Shown here: positions 19,844-30,653 of the stretch, in pieces
How positions within the stretch are numbered: position 1 is the stretch's first letter
Layout of the letters: the number at the start of each line of letters is the position of its first letter
Assembly (NCBI GenBank): GCA_947173955.1
Contig: CAMWHE010000001.1
Location: 124,001 to 188,000 of the forward strand
Length of the DNA: 64,000 nucleotides
Source of the DNA: an uncultured Bacteroidales bacterium
GTDB taxonomy: Bacteria; Bacteroidota; Bacteroidia; Bacteroidales; Muribaculaceae
Reading direction: 5' to 3'
Translations under genes and position numbers: made by a program
The notes under the pieces: model-generated
What the model was told of the DNA's origin: nothing
The model's input: the letters and a program-made list of their open reading frames with translations, nothing else
The model's database searches: none

Positions 19844-21112
19844 ATGTCAAAATACGACGACGCTATACAATATCTCTACAACGCCACACCTCAGTTTCAA
19901 AAAATCGGAGCGGCCGCATATAAACCCGGGCTCGGTAACGCTATTGCCCTCGACAAGGCCTTTGGCCGTCCGCACACGCATTTCCCCTCGATACACATTG
20001 CCGGGACGAACGGCAAGGGTTCGACAGCCAGCACCATTGCAGCCATGCTGCAGAGCGCCGGTTATAAAACAGGTCTTTACACTTCACCACACCTCGTCGA
20101 CTTCCGCGAACGCATCCGCATCAATGGCGAGATGATCTCACATAAAGGTGTCACCGATTTTGTCGACCGATACCGCAGCCTTGACCTCGACTGCCAGCCA
20201 TCATTTTTCGAGCTGACCACGATCATGGCTTTCGACTGGTTCGCGGCCAACAAAGTTGATGTGGCGGTCATAGAGACAGGTCTTGGCGGCCGGCTTGACA
20301 CTACCAATATCATCTCCCCCATCCTCTCTGTTATAACCAACATCTCGATCGACCATATAGCCCAGCTCGGCAACTCTGAAGAATCCATAGCTCGAGAAAA
20401 GGCCGGCATCATAAAGCAGGGTGTTCCGGTCGTAATAGGTGAAGCCGAAGGAGAGATAGCCGCTTTATTCCGCAAAAAGGCTGAAGAAGAGAATTCTCCG
20501 ATATATTTCGCCAAGGAGGCCGGACTATGGAGCGCGGTGGCATACACTCCTGAAGCCAATATCTACCACAATACCCCATACGGCACTCTTGAGGGGACGC
20601 TGACAGGAGTATGCCAGACCCGGAATGCCGCCACGATACTTACCTCAATCGCTCTGCTGCAGAATAGATTTATAATTACTGACGAATCGGTGCGCAGAGG
20701 TTTTCGCGATGTCACCCGTCTGACCGGTCTGACCGGCCGCTGGAGCGTACTGAAAACCGAACCGCTGACTGTATGTGATACAGGCCACAATGTCGGGGGA
20801 TGGCAATACACATCGGGCAGGCTTGAGCAGATGCCACGACCTCTGAGTATGATAATCGGCTTTGTCAACGACAAAGATGTGGACAACATTCTTACCATGA
20901 TGCCTAAAGACGCTTTTTACTATTTCACGCAGGCATCTATTCCCCGCGCCATGAGCGCCGGAGAAGTTGCATCCAAAGCAGCACGTCACGGACTTAACGG
21001 AACGATAGTGACAGGCGTAAGAGAAGCAATGGCCGAAGCGCTTAAAGCTACTCCGGCCACAGGATCTATATTCATAGGCGGCAGCACTTTTGTCGTGGCT
21101 GACGCGCTTTAA
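19844..21112 (+). CDS. folC: Bifunctional folylpolyglutamate synthase/dihydrofolate synthase
   Basis: HIAGTNGKGSTASTIAAMLQSAGYKTGLYTSPHLVDFRERI, ETGLGGRLDTTNII, DTGHNVGG. Confidence 0.95.
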   Translation: MSKYDDAIQYLYNATPQFQKIGAAAYKPGLGNAIALDKAFGRPHTHFPSIHIAGTNGKGSTASTIAAMLQSAGYKTGLYTSPHLVDFRERIRINGEMISHKGVTDFVDRYRSLDLDCQPSFFELTTIMAFDWFAANKVDVAVIETGLGGRLDTTNIISPILSVITNISIDHIAQLGNSEESIAREKAGIIKQGVPVVIGEAEGEIAALFRKKAEEENSPIYFAKEAGLWSAVAYTPEANIYHNTPYGTLEGTLTGVCQTRNAATILTSIALLQNRFIITDESVRRGFRDVTRLTGLTGRWSVLKTEPLTVCDTGHNVGGWQYTSGRLEQMPRPLSMIIGFVNDKDVDNILTMMPKDAFYYFTQASIPRAMSAGEVASKAARHGLNGTIVTGVREAMAEALKATPATGSIFIGGSTFVVADAL

Positions 21113-21121
21113 TTTTAGGAC

Positions 21122-21496
21122 TTAACGTGTGGCGATGACTTCAATTTCCACAAGCACCTGCTTGGGAAGCTCCTTGACTGCCACTGCAGAGCGTGCGGGG
21201 AACGGGGCGGTGAATTTTTCGGCATAGACGGCATTCATGGCTGCAAAGTCATTCATGTCGGCAAGGAATACCGTAGTCTTCACTACATTGGCAAGTGTAA
21301 GACCAACTTCTGCCAGAATTGCTGTAAGATTGGCGATCGACTGGGCTGTCTGAGCCTGAATACCTTCGGGGATTGTTCCATCAGCAGGATTTACGGGGAT
21401 CTGACCCGAAACGAATACGAATGCACCGGCATCTATTGCCTGGCTGTAAGGTCCGATTGCTCCGGGAGCATTAGTTGTTGCGATAGGCTGTTTCAT
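21122..21496 (-). CDS. ridA: RidA family reactive intermediate/imine deaminase
   Basis: APGAIGPYSQAIDAGAFVFVSGQIPVNPADG, PARSAVAVKELPKQVLVEIEVIA. Confidence 0.95.
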   Translation of the reverse strand: MKQPIATTNAPGAIGPYSQAIDAGAFVFVSGQIPVNPADGTIPEGIQAQTAQSIANLTAILAEVGLTLANVVKTTVFLADMNDFAAMNAVYAEKFTAPFPARSAVAVKELPKQVLVEIEVIATR

Positions 21497-21540
21497 GTTT
21501 ATGATTTTGAATTGGTTAATATAAGCAGATTAAACAAGTA

Positions 21541-22758
21541 TCAGTCAACACGGTCAAGATGATGCCCCATACGATCCTTCTTCGTATGCATATAGAATTT
21601 GTTGTATTTGTTGGGATCAACTTCGATAGGCACATTCTCAGTCACTGACAGACCATAGCCTTCAAGACCGATTCTCTTCACAGGGTTATTCGTCATAAGA
21701 CGCATTTCACGGACACCGAGCATGTTGAGAATCTGCGCTCCTACACCGTAGTCGCGTTCGTCGGCCTTATGGCCGAGATGAATGTTTGCATCGACCGTGT
21801 CAAGGCCTTCCTCCTGAAGTTTGTAAGCCTTGATCTTGTCCATAAGGCCTATGCCGCGGCCTTCCTGATTAAGATATAGCACAACTCCGCGTCCCTCCTT
21901 CTCGATCATGCGGAGCGCCTTGTGGAGCTGCTCGCCGCAGTCGCAGCGCTTCGATCCGAAGATATCTCCGGTAGCGCATGATGAGTGAACTCTGACAAGA
22001 ACCGGCTCGGGGGTAGTGATATCGCCCTTGATGATAGCGATATGCTCCAGACCGCTTTTCTTTTCACGGAAGGGTATCAGATGGAAATGTCCGTACTCGG
22101 TAGGCATATCAACCTCGACACCTCGCTCAACGAGACTTTCCTTTTTTATTCTGTAATTGATAAGGTCACTGATAGTGATCAGTTTCATACCCCATTCGTC
22201 GGCCTTCTCGCGGAGCTGTGGAAGTCGCGCCATTGTGCCGTCCTCATTCATAATCTCAATGAGAGCGGCGGCAGGCTCAAGACCCGCCAGCCTGACAAGG
22301 TCAATAGCGGCCTCGGTATGCCCGGCACGCTTCAGGACACCGAGCTCCTGGGCATACAGCGGATTGATATGGCCGGGACGTCCGAATGTCTCCGGCGTAG
22401 ACTTTGGGTCGGCAAGCGCACGGATCGTGGCGCATCGGTCGTGAGCCGAAACACCCGTCGTACATCCTTCAATCTTATCGACCGTCACTGTGAACGGCGT
22501 TCCTAAAATAGACGTATTGTCAGCTACCTGCGGCTCAAGCTTAAGCTCACGGGCTCGCTCCTTGGTAATAGGCGCACACAGCACTCCTCTGCCCTGATGG
22601 AGCATAAAGTTGACCTGCTCGGGAGTAATAGTCTGGGCGGCTACGATCAGATCGCCTTCATTTTCGCGGTCCTCATTGTCGACCACGATTATCATCTTGC
22701 CTTCGCTGAGATCGCGAATGGCCTCTTCTACGCTATCAATCTTGATTTTTTGAGTCAT
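21541..22758 (-). CDS. ribBA: Bifunctional 3,4-dihydroxy-2-butanone-4-phosphate synthase / GTP cyclohydrolase II
   Basis: [16 protein letters not shown] (RibB); [24 protein letters not shown] and [10 protein letters not shown] (RibA). Start set at MTQKIKID. Confidence 0.96.
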   Translation of the reverse strand: MTQKIKIDSVEEAIRDLSEGKMIIVVDNEDRENEGDLIVAAQTITPEQVNFMLHQGRGVLCAPITKERARELKLEPQVADNTSILGTPFTVTVDKIEGCTTGVSAHDRCATIRALADPKSTPETFGRPGHINPLYAQELGVLKRAGHTEAAIDLVRLAGLEPAAALIEIMNEDGTMARLPQLREKADEWGMKLITISDLINYRIKKESLVERGVEVDMPTEYGHFHLIPFREKKSGLEHIAIIKGDITTPEPVLVRVHSSCATGDIFGSKRCDCGEQLHKALRMIEKEGRGVVLYLNQEGRGIGLMDKIKAYKLQEEGLDTVDANIHLGHKADERDYGVGAQILNMLGVREMRLMTNNPVKRIGLEGYGLSVTENVPIEVDPNKYNKFYMHTKKDRMGHHLDRVD

Positions 22759-24595
22759 AATCATTGTCATTTGCCGGTTCATGGCTGTCGGAGGCGGCAG
22801 TCATCTCCTTATTCAACAAATAAAAGAGCTGTCCGTTCACATTTCGTATCTGTGCTATATTGGATGCTTTGATTTCAAAGGGATACATATTAATGGCCTT
22901 GATTACCTGTCCGTCGCGTGTATTGGACAGATACTCAATGATCTTATTCATATCATCACGCAGCTTCCTGATGTCAGGGTTGAAATATCCTCTTACGAAA
23001 GCTACAAGTTTGTTCTTGCCAAGCCGGCGGGACAGCTCGTCGAGCTTTCCGTCAAAGTCACTGACAAGTGTATATACTTCCGGAACATTCACATCGTCCA
23101 TGACTATCTCCTTGAGCACCAGTTCACGCTTGCGCCGACCTGTCAGTCTGGCAAAGAAGTTTTTATAGGCGTCAAAATTGAATACACCGGAGTCATTTAC
23201 AGCCTTATATGTAAAGAATATTCCTAGAGGAAAGAGCACCATTGAACTGAGCCAGATACCTTCCCAGACCACCATCTTGTCATCGCGAGCCATTTTGTAG
23301 CCGGAATTATCAATGATATAATAGACGATAAAGAGGAATACCGAGATGACAAGCGGCGTGCCAAGTCCACCTTTTCTGATGATAGCGCCGAGGGGAGCGC
23401 CTATAAAGAAGAATATGATGCAGGCGAACGAAAGTGTAAACTTCTTGTGCATCTCGATCTGATGCATGCGTATCGTCTTGCGGTCATCGTTCATCGAATA
23501 GCTACGGAACTCATAGTCCTGCTTAAGTCGCTGCACCTTGGTAATGGCATTGTTGACAAATGATTTGCGTATCGAGTTAGTGCGGGCGCTGAAGAGTGAG
23601 TCAAGCGGAATCGGCTCGGTAAGCTCGACAGGTTGCTGTATCTCGTCGACCCATATCGTATCACGATAGACACGATGTGTGTGGGGGATATTGAGGTAAC
23701 TTGTCTCGACAAGCGTCTTGGCATAAATATTGCCGATGCTGTCTACACGCGACTCTACCGAATCTATCGTGGCGCTGAGCTCACTGATATTCTTACCGAT
23801 ATACTGATTGCGCATATTTCCCTCGTCGATACGGTTGAAATTGTTGTCGAAAGCAATCAGGATATCCTTTTGAGAAAAAGTCTCGCGCCTGTAGGGCTGA
23901 TTGGCCGAGCGGCCGGCCGAATTGCCCTCGCGCAGATTTTCAAACTGTTCGCCGTCATACAGGCTCAGCAACATGTGGGTCTTCGCCTCCGTCACACTCA
24001 GCCGGCCGCTGTCGGCCAAGATGATACGTGCATTGTCGAAACCCCGCGAGATATCATAGATGGTCATGTCGTAGAGCGTACCGGTCTCACGGTCTTTATG
24101 CTCCACAAAGAGATTGACTCCCGGTATCTGGTCGTAGAAAACCCCTTCGGGAATCTCGACCTCAGGCGATTTCTGACGCATGGAATACAGTAGTGTCCAC
24201 ATCTTGGTCTGTGCGACCGGAAGCACATTGTTCTGAAAAAAGAAAGCTCCGACTGCGATGAAGCACATCAGGATCGTCAGCGGCTTCATTGTCTTAAGGA
24301 GCGATACGCCCCCGGCCTTCATTGCCGTCAGCTCAAAACGCTCGCCCAGATTGCCGAATGTCATCAGCGACGCAAGCAATATAGCGAGCGGAAGCGCCAT
24401 CGGAACCATAGTCAGAGCCGCATAGAAAAACAGCTCGCCGATGACGTCAAACCCGAGTCCCTTGCCTACGAGATCGTCGATGTAACGCCACAGAAACTGC
24501 ATCAGCACGATAAACAGACAGATAAAAAACGTCATGATCAGAACCGGGACGAAGCTCTGAAGCATAAAAAGGTATAGACGCTTTATTCTGAACAT
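22736..24595 (-). CDS. LptF/LptG family (YjgP/YjgQ) permease
   Basis: N-terminal [43 protein letters not shown]; large periplasmic region; C-terminal TM block with [17 protein letters not shown]. Confidence 0.93.
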   Translation of the reverse strand: MFRIKRLYLFMLQSFVPVLIMTFFICLFIVLMQFLWRYIDDLVGKGLGFDVIGELFFYAALTMVPMALPLAILLASLMTFGNLGERFELTAMKAGGVSLLKTMKPLTILMCFIAVGAFFFQNNVLPVAQTKMWTLLYSMRQKSPEVEIPEGVFYDQIPGVNLFVEHKDRETGTLYDMTIYDISRGFDNARIILADSGRLSVTEAKTHMLLSLYDGEQFENLREGNSAGRSANQPYRRETFSQKDILIAFDNNFNRIDEGNMRNQYIGKNISELSATIDSVESRVDSIGNIYAKTLVETSYLNIPHTHRVYRDTIWVDEIQQPVELTEPIPLDSLFSARTNSIRKSFVNNAITKVQRLKQDYEFRSYSMNDDRKTIRMHQIEMHKKFTLSFACIIFFFIGAPLGAIIRKGGLGTPLVISVFLFIVYYIIDNSGYKMARDDKMVVWEGIWLSSMVLFPLGIFFTYKAVNDSGVFNFDAYKNFFARLTGRRKRELVLKEIVMDDVNVPEVYTLVSDFDGKLDELSRRLGKNKLVAFVRGYFNPDIRKLRDDMNKIIEYLSNTRDGQVIKAINMYPFEIKASNIAQIRNVNGQLFYLLNKEMTAASDSHEPANDNDYDSKNQD

Positions 24596-24748
24596 TTATA
24601 ATGCCGTAATTTCAGATACAAAGGTAACCTTTAGTTTGCAATCTACAAAATATCAGCTGCAGTCACTGTTGGCCGTAAAAGTTTTCCCGTATAAAATTTG
24701 ATATCTGACAGGGCATTGCTAATTTTGTAGTAGTCAAACTTTCGAAAG

Positions 24749-25759
24749 ATGAAGAAACTGTTTATCATAATTCCCCTGCTGCTTCTTGTAGCCGGAGGCA
24801 TCGCGGGCTATTCAGTTTACCGCTACGTCCGTATGCCCTATGACGGACCGACTAAACGCATCTACATATCCCGTGGTACAAGCGAAGACCGGATTTACTC
24901 CATCCTTGCCGACAGTCTCGGCGGCGATTTCGCCGGCCATGTGATGAAGATATGGGACTATAAGAAAGGGGATCCCGCAAAAGCCTGCGGATCATTCGTA
25001 ATCAGTCCCGGCGAGACCGCCATGGGAGTAGCCTCACGCCTGAGGTCAGGCAGTCAGAATCCCGTCAGAGTGGTATTAGCCGGACATAGAACATTCGATG
25101 AGCTAGTAGGTCAACTCTCATCTCAACTTGATTTTACACCTGAGGAATTTACTGCCGTCTGCGATTCCATACTCCCCACAAAGGGTTTTAACACCAATAC
25201 ATATCCGGCTGCAATCCTGCCTGACACATACGAATTCTACTGGAATGTCAGTCCGCAGAAAGCCCTCGAACGTCTCCTCGGCTACCGCTATGATTTCTGG
25301 AATGAAACCCGCAGGGCTAAAGCCGGGAAACTCGGCCTGACACCTGTCGAGGTAGCTACCCTCGCTTCGATTGTAGAGGAAGAGACCGCTCAGACCAATG
25401 AACGCCCTACAGTGGCGCGGCTATATCTCAATCGTCTGGCACGGGGTATGAAGCTTCAGGCAGACCCGACTGTCAAATATGCCGTAGGGGATCCTACGTT
25501 GCGCCGCATACTCAACAAACACCTGCAGACACCTTCTCCCTATAATACATATCTTGTAGCCGGACTCCCTCCCGGGCCTATCCGCGTTCCGGAAAAGTCG
25601 ACTCTCGATGCCGTGCTGAACGCGCCGGAACACAACTACTTGTATATGTGCGCAAAGGAGGACTTTTCGGGTACACACAATTTCGCACGTGACCTTGCTA
25701 CGCATAATGCCAACGCACGTCGCTATCAGGCAGCACTTAACCGTTTAAACATCAAATAA
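24749..25759 (+). CDS. mltG: Endolytic transglycosylase MltG
   Basis: YISRGTSEDRIYSIL, LASIVEEETAQTNERPTVARLYLNRLARGMKLQADPTVKYAVGD, SPYNTYLVAGLPPGPI. Confidence 0.96.
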   Translation: MKKLFIIIPLLLLVAGGIAGYSVYRYVRMPYDGPTKRIYISRGTSEDRIYSILADSLGGDFAGHVMKIWDYKKGDPAKACGSFVISPGETAMGVASRLRSGSQNPVRVVLAGHRTFDELVGQLSSQLDFTPEEFTAVCDSILPTKGFNTNTYPAAILPDTYEFYWNVSPQKALERLLGYRYDFWNETRRAKAGKLGLTPVEVATLASIVEEETAQTNERPTVARLYLNRLARGMKLQADPTVKYAVGDPTLRRILNKHLQTPSPYNTYLVAGLPPGPIRVPEKSTLDAVLNAPEHNYLYMCAKEDFSGTHNFARDLATHNANARRYQAALNRLNIK

Positions 25760-25767
25760 ATTACGCC

Positions 25768-26001
25768 ATGAAACCGTCATCCACAAGCGGTTGGGTCATA
25801 ATCGGTGAATTTGACACCCTACCCGACGCAACGATAATCGCCGGAGCTATCGAGAATGAAGGAATACCGACCTCCATCCTCAACTCATCGCTCCAGTCGA
25901 CACTTCCTCTCACATTCACATGGGCACCCGTACAGCTACTCGTCCCTGAGGCAATGGCGGAGGCCGCCATAGAGTCAGTGCCTGAGGAAAACAGAGTATA
26001 A
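25768..26001 (+). CDS. DUF2007-type small protein
   Basis: GWVIIGEFDTLPDATIIAGAIENEGIPTSILNSSLQS...LLVPEAMAEAAIE. Confidence 0.8.
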   Translation: MKPSSTSGWVIIGEFDTLPDATIIAGAIENEGIPTSILNSSLQSTLPLTFTWAPVQLLVPEAMAEAAIESVPEENRV

Positions 26002-26029
26002 TCAAAGTATAATTATCAACTATTTTATT

Positions 26030-26722
26030 ATGAAAAAAATCATCCTTACCTTATCCCTGCTTGCCTCCACATGCGGATCCATGCTTGCCGGATACCCAGA
26101 CTGGCTACATCTCAACAAATATGCCGCGGCCAACAAATATGTACAGTCTCTCCCCAACGACGGAGACCGTGTAGTGTTCCTCGGCAACTCCATATCCGAA
26201 GGCTGGGTAGAAAAACATCCCCAGTTTTTCGAAGCACATCCCAACTTCATACCCCGCGGCATCTCCGGCGAGACCACATGCCAATTCCTCAACCGCTTCC
26301 GCGAAGATGTCATCAACAATAAACCCGCGGTTGTCATAATCAACGGCGGCACCAACGACATTGCCGAGAACACCGGCACATACAATGCCGACTTTACTTT
26401 CGGCAACATCGTATCAATGGCAGAGCTTGCCAAAGCCAACGGGATCAAGGTCATCCTTACATCCGTCCTGCCCGTCGACTATTACAGCTGGAACTTTGCA
26501 ATCACGGATGCCCCGATGAAGATCAGCGCACTCAACGACCGCATCAAGAAATATGCACAGGAAAACGGTCTGATCTATGTGGACTACTACACGCCGATGG
26601 TAGTAGAAGGTGGAGCTCTCAATCCCGCTTATACCAAGGACGCCGTACACCCCACTCCCGAAGGATATGACGTAATGGAAGCCATCATCCTTCCCGCGAT
26701 CGACAAAGCGCTCAAAAAATAA
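26030..26722 (+). CDS. SGNH/GDSL hydrolase family protein (secreted)
   Basis: Signal peptide; VVFLGNSISEGW, RGISGETT, INGGTNDIAEN, DAVHPTPEGYDVM blocks. Confidence 0.93.
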   Translation: MKKIILTLSLLASTCGSMLAGYPDWLHLNKYAAANKYVQSLPNDGDRVVFLGNSISEGWVEKHPQFFEAHPNFIPRGISGETTCQFLNRFREDVINNKPAVVIINGGTNDIAENTGTYNADFTFGNIVSMAELAKANGIKVILTSVLPVDYYSWNFAITDAPMKISALNDRIKKYAQENGLIYVDYYTPMVVEGGALNPAYTKDAVHPTPEGYDVMEAIILPAIDKALKK

Positions 26723-26770
26723 AACCACCCGAAAATTACTTTTTACCGGCACACGCCGGATAGAAATAAC

Positions 26771-26804
26771 AAAGGCCTGCGACTAATTCAAGTTGCAGGC
26801 CTTT
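26771..26804. terminator. Inverted repeat / bidirectional terminator between convergent genes
   Basis: aaaggcctgcgact-aattca-agttgcaggccttt, 14-bp stem. Confidence 0.7.
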
Positions 26805-26823
26805 CAATTATAAGTTATGGTAA

Positions 26824-27219
26824 TTATTCCTTAGCTAGGAAATTTACTACGAAATAAGCGATGGTGAGAAGGAGATAAAGGATTACACCTGAACCCATCC
26901 CAATACCAGATTCGCTCTGAATCAGAAAAAGGACGAATGCAAGTAAAAGTACTCCGCCTGCAATCCAACGAGTTTTTTTATCGGTCTTAAACCATGTAAT
27001 TGCACCTGCAATTACCGGAAAGAAATAGAGGCAATAGATAAACAACGGGAATTTATCGCCGAGCTTATACAAGGAAGCCAAACTTCCACCACTTATTCCT
27101 ACACCGTAAACTGATGCCATCGGACATACAAGTACAAAGAATAAGGCTGCAGCGCAAAGGCCTACGAGGGTATAGGTCACTTTCTTTTTGTCACTGAAAA
27201 AATCTACTGATTCTGCCAT
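26824..27219 (-). CDS. Hypothetical membrane protein
   Basis: 131 aa with about four predicted TM helices, in a clean intergenic context. Confidence 0.7.
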   Translation of the reverse strand: MAESVDFFSDKKKVTYTLVGLCAAALFFVLVCPMASVYGVGISGGSLASLYKLGDKFPLFIYCLYFFPVIAGAITWFKTDKKTRWIAGGVLLLAFVLFLIQSESGIGMGSGVILYLLLTIAYFVVNFLAKE

Positions 27220-27803
27220 AATTGAAATAATTAATTGGTTATAAAATAGAATTAGTTGCGCAAAATAAACAAAATATATTTATAAATGCAAAATTTATAA
27301 TAAAAGAACTTAAAAAGAAATTATAATATAGACTTTTAGGGTCTCAGCACCTTACAAATTATTTACTTGATGACTATCCCCGATTGACATATTGCTGGGA
27401 AAAAGTCGGACCATAGAATGCCGGTCACCCGGAATTTCTATGGCCCACATAATTAATACCCAATTATAATCCTCACTTAAAAATTGTAACAGCTAAAACT
27501 TTAAATCAATTAATTATTGTTTGCGATAAGTTTACACTGCAAAGGTATATAAAATTTATTAAACTCCAAACTAATTTTTAAAAAATTTCTATAAATATGG
27601 CAATTTTCATCTCATAAGAATAAAAAGTGCAGCCAGATTTGTAAAGCAAGGTAAAAAAACTTAAAACATGACTATCTACTACGGTTCCGGTTAAAACCCA
27701 CAGAATGAGAGATAACCGGACAACTGTAAATACTTATATGAAGAGCCGAACAATTCGCGTAGACTATTGTTATAAAAATATAACAACTTAACAACTATTT
27801 ATT

Positions 27804-27968
27804 ATGAGCGACAAAGACAAAAGAAAAAAGACTAATAAGCGAGCTACATGGACGGCCATAGGTGCAGTGATATTAATTCTCTTACTGCTTGCGTGGTTTA
27901 CAATCGTAGACTCCGACGGAGATCCCAACAATGGCTTTATCGCACCCCTGATGGGTTTGCTCCGATAA
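27804..27968 (+). CDS. Putative small single-pass membrane protein (54 aa), not in supplied ORF track
   Basis: Hand translation: MSDKDKRKKTNKRATWTAIGAVILILLLLAWFTIVDSDGDPNNGFIAPLMGLLR*. Basic N-terminus, one TM helix, followed by a strong terminator. Confidence 0.65.
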   Translation: MSDKDKRKKTNKRATWTAIGAVILILLLLAWFTIVDSDGDPNNGFIAPLMGLLR

Positions 27969-27987
27969 GTTTTTTCTAAAAAAGTAC

Positions 27988-28022
27988 AGCGGGTATTTCA
28001 ATTTTAGATTGAAATACCCGCT
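27988..28022. terminator. Perfect 15-bp inverted repeat, bidirectional terminator
   Basis: agcgggtatttcaat-tttag-attgaaatacccgct between convergent ORFs. Confidence 0.8.
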
Positions 28023-28046
28023 CTCTAATTTTACTCTGCATAATTT

Positions 28047-29081
28047 TCAGAGCATCACGATTCCGGCAGCCCGGCACGCTTCAAGCTGATCGGCAGGCCA
28101 AAGGCTCGACTGTACTTCGCCAATATGAGCTTTCTGCAATAGGAACATACAGAGGCGGCTCTGACCGATACCGCCACCTATCGTATAAGGATATTGACCG
28201 GCAAGAAGCTTCGCATGGAAAGGCAATGCGCAACGCCCGATGACTCCGGCTATCTCGAGCTGACGGCGCAATGACTCGGGCGACACGCGGATACCCATCG
28301 ATGACAATTCAAACGGTACATCAATAATCGGATCCCATACAAGTATATCGCCATTAAGACCCTCATAGCCATTCTCATCTACTGTCGACCAGTCGTCATA
28401 GTCAGGGGCGCGCCCATCATGGCGCTTACCATCACTGAGTCGAGCCCCTATACCCTGTACAAATACAGCTCCATATTGGCGACAAGCCTCACGCTCGCGC
28501 TCACGTGCCGTCAGTCCGGGATACAGCTTGATCAGATCCTCGGCATAGAAGAACGTAATCTCCGGAGGAAGCTGCGGGCGGATATGCGGGAACGTGGCGG
28601 TCACAACGGCCTCGGTAGCAAGGATCGCTTTGTAGATATCGCGAACGGTCTGACGGAGATAGGCTGTAGTACGATCATCTTTCTCAATGACTTTTTCCCA
28701 GTCCCACTGGTCGACATAAAGCGAATGCAGATTGTCGAGCTCCTCGGCGGTGCGGATTGCATTCATATCAGTGTAAATACCGTATCCGGGAGCCATCTCA
28801 TACTCACTCAGCTTCATTCGCTTCCACTTGGCAAGCGAGTGGACGACCTCGATGCTGGCACCGGGAAGAGACGCCGCCTCAAAAGTAACAGGCGGTTCTA
28901 CACCGTTAAGATTGTCGTTAAGACCTGAGTCCTCACGGACAAATAGCGGAGCGGTGACGCGTCGCAGATTGAGAGCGGCAGTCAGTTCCTGTTCAAATGT
29001 CACTTTTATAAGCTTGATGGCCACTTCTGTGGTCTCCGGCAATAGTTTTACTTTGTAGTTCTCGGGAATTATCAGACTCAT
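28047..29081 (-). CDS. asnA: Aspartate--ammonia ligase
   Basis: TAPLFVREDSGLNDNLNGVEPPVTF, HSLAKWKRMKL, GIYTDMNAIR, GGGIGQSRLCMFLL. Confidence 0.97.
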   Translation of the reverse strand: MSLIIPENYKVKLLPETTEVAIKLIKVTFEQELTAALNLRRVTAPLFVREDSGLNDNLNGVEPPVTFEAASLPGASIEVVHSLAKWKRMKLSEYEMAPGYGIYTDMNAIRTAEELDNLHSLYVDQWDWEKVIEKDDRTTAYLRQTVRDIYKAILATEAVVTATFPHIRPQLPPEITFFYAEDLIKLYPGLTAREREREACRQYGAVFVQGIGARLSDGKRHDGRAPDYDDWSTVDENGYEGLNGDILVWDPIIDVPFELSSMGIRVSPESLRRQLEIAGVIGRCALPFHAKLLAGQYPYTIGGGIGQSRLCMFLLQKAHIGEVQSSLWPADQLEACRAAGIVML

Positions 29082-29111
29082 GTCCTGTCTGTATATAGTG
29101 AAAAAATCGTA

Positions 29112-30242
29112 TTATCCTTTTACTGCTATCTTCAACAGTCTTATAAATTGCTCAATCTGCTGGGACGTCACACACAGCGGCGGCAGAATGCGGACAGTCG
29201 ATGGACCAGCGCCACCGGTGAAAACACCGCATTCAAGCAGCAGCTTACGACGCAGCTCCGGAGCCGGCACTTTGACATCTATACCGATCATCAGACCTCG
29301 TCCTCTGACATCCGTGACGATATCGGTCAGCTGGCCGAGGCGCTCGATAGCCTCACCACCAACTTTGGCGGCATTCTCGATAAGCTTTTCCTGCTCAATA
29401 ACTTCGAGGACGGCTATTGCAGCCGCACAAGCCAAATGATTACCGCCGAACGTAGTTCCGAGCATACCCCGGACAGGCGTGAAATCCGGAGAGATCAGCA
29501 CACCGCCGATTGGGAATCCGTTGCCCATTCCTTTGGCAACCGTTATGAGATCAGGGCGGATTCCGGCATACTGGTGTGCGAAGAATTTACCTGTACGACC
29601 GTAGCCTGACTGAATTTCATCGAGAATGAGAATAACCTCATGAGCTTTCGTAACCTTCCGGAGCTGACGCAGGAAGTCGTCACCGGGCATTTTTACGCCG
29701 GACAATCCCTGGATACCCTCGATAATTACGGCAGCATATTCTCCGGTGGCAAGTTCTTTTTTGACAGAATCGATATCGCCCATCTGCACGAACTTGACAT
29801 TGTCAGTCCGATTGAACGGCGAGACTATATATGGATTGTCCGTAACCGCCACCGCACCCGACGTACGACCATGGAAAGACCCCTTGAAGGCAAGTACCTT
29901 GGAGTTGCCTGTATGATAGGAAGCGAGTTTTATGGCATTCTCATTGGCTTCGGCACCCGAATTACACAGGAAAAGAGAATATGTCGGATAGCCCGACATC
30001 TGTCCAAGCTTCTGCGCAAGCTGCGTCTGCAAGGAATTCTCAACTACATTGGAATAGAACCCTAGCTTGGCAACTTGATTCTGAATAGCCTCGACATAGT
30101 GTGGATGAGTGTGTCCGATAAGGGCCACGGCATGTCCTCCATAGAAATCGAGATAAGCATTACCCTGCGCATCCAATACATAGCATCCACGCCCCCTGAC
30201 AGGTTCTATTGGATATAAGGGATAGACATCAAATGGTTTCAT
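29112..30242 (-). CDS. argD: Aminotransferase class III (acetylornithine aminotransferase-like)
   Basis: FLCNSGAEANENAIKLA, GSFHGRTSGAVAVT, LILDEIQSGYGRTGKFFA, VAKGMGNGFPIGGVL. Substrate not provable here. Confidence 0.88.
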   Translation of the reverse strand: MKPFDVYPLYPIEPVRGRGCYVLDAQGNAYLDFYGGHAVALIGHTHPHYVEAIQNQVAKLGFYSNVVENSLQTQLAQKLGQMSGYPTYSLFLCNSGAEANENAIKLASYHTGNSKVLAFKGSFHGRTSGAVAVTDNPYIVSPFNRTDNVKFVQMGDIDSVKKELATGEYAAVIIEGIQGLSGVKMPGDDFLRQLRKVTKAHEVILILDEIQSGYGRTGKFFAHQYAGIRPDLITVAKGMGNGFPIGGVLISPDFTPVRGMLGTTFGGNHLACAAAIAVLEVIEQEKLIENAAKVGGEAIERLGQLTDIVTDVRGRGLMIGIDVKVPAPELRRKLLLECGVFTGGAGPSTVRILPPLCVTSQQIEQFIRLLKIAVKG

Positions 30243-30419
30243 CAGCAAAGTGTGTGTATATTATGGTAAGCAAAAGCCTTTTGCCGGCAAATGCGGATAA
30301 AGTGTCACTTTTGTACAAAGGTAATCAAAACCTTTCATACAGCCAACAAGATTTTAACATATTTTTCGCAACAACCACTATCTCCCGGTTGTTCTTTTAT
30401 AAAATAAAAGAATTTCTCT

Positions 30420-30653
30420 ATGAAAGACACACTTACAACTGAAGAAAGAAAAGATTTGCCTGACAGCGTATTCGGTCTGCCCGAGCGCCGTGAATATCCT
30501 ATGCCTGACGCCGCTCATGTCAGAGCTGCGGAAGCCTATTTCCGATATTGTCCGGAAGATCTCAGACAAAAACTTGCCCGAGCCATCGTAGCCCGGGCAA
30601 AAGAGTTCGGCGTAAAGATCGAGAGTCCGACTGTACTCTCCTACGCAGAATAA
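30420..30653 (+). CDS. Small conserved protein, possibly DUF6582-like
   Basis: 77 aa; LPDSVFGLPERREYPMPDAAHVRAAEAYFR resembles the LPDS-F---R-YP--D--HA pattern I associate with DUF6582. Confidence 0.6.
   Translation: MKDTLTTEERKDLPDSVFGLPERREYPMPDAAHVRAAEAYFRYCPEDLRQKLARAIVARAKEFGVKIESPTVLSYAE

Noticed and set aside
20711-20745. Short ctgaccg repeat in folC
   Set aside because: It encodes RLTGLTGRWS within a conserved enzyme; coincidental codon repetition.
22736-22758. Overlap of ribBA and the LptF/G gene as a possible recoding site
   Set aside because: It is a short same-strand gene overlap in different frames. Ordinary translational coupling explains it.
23633-24193. 186-aa plus-strand ORF antisense to the LptF/G gene
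   Set aside because: Despite its length, it is fully antisense to a clear permease and has no family signature.
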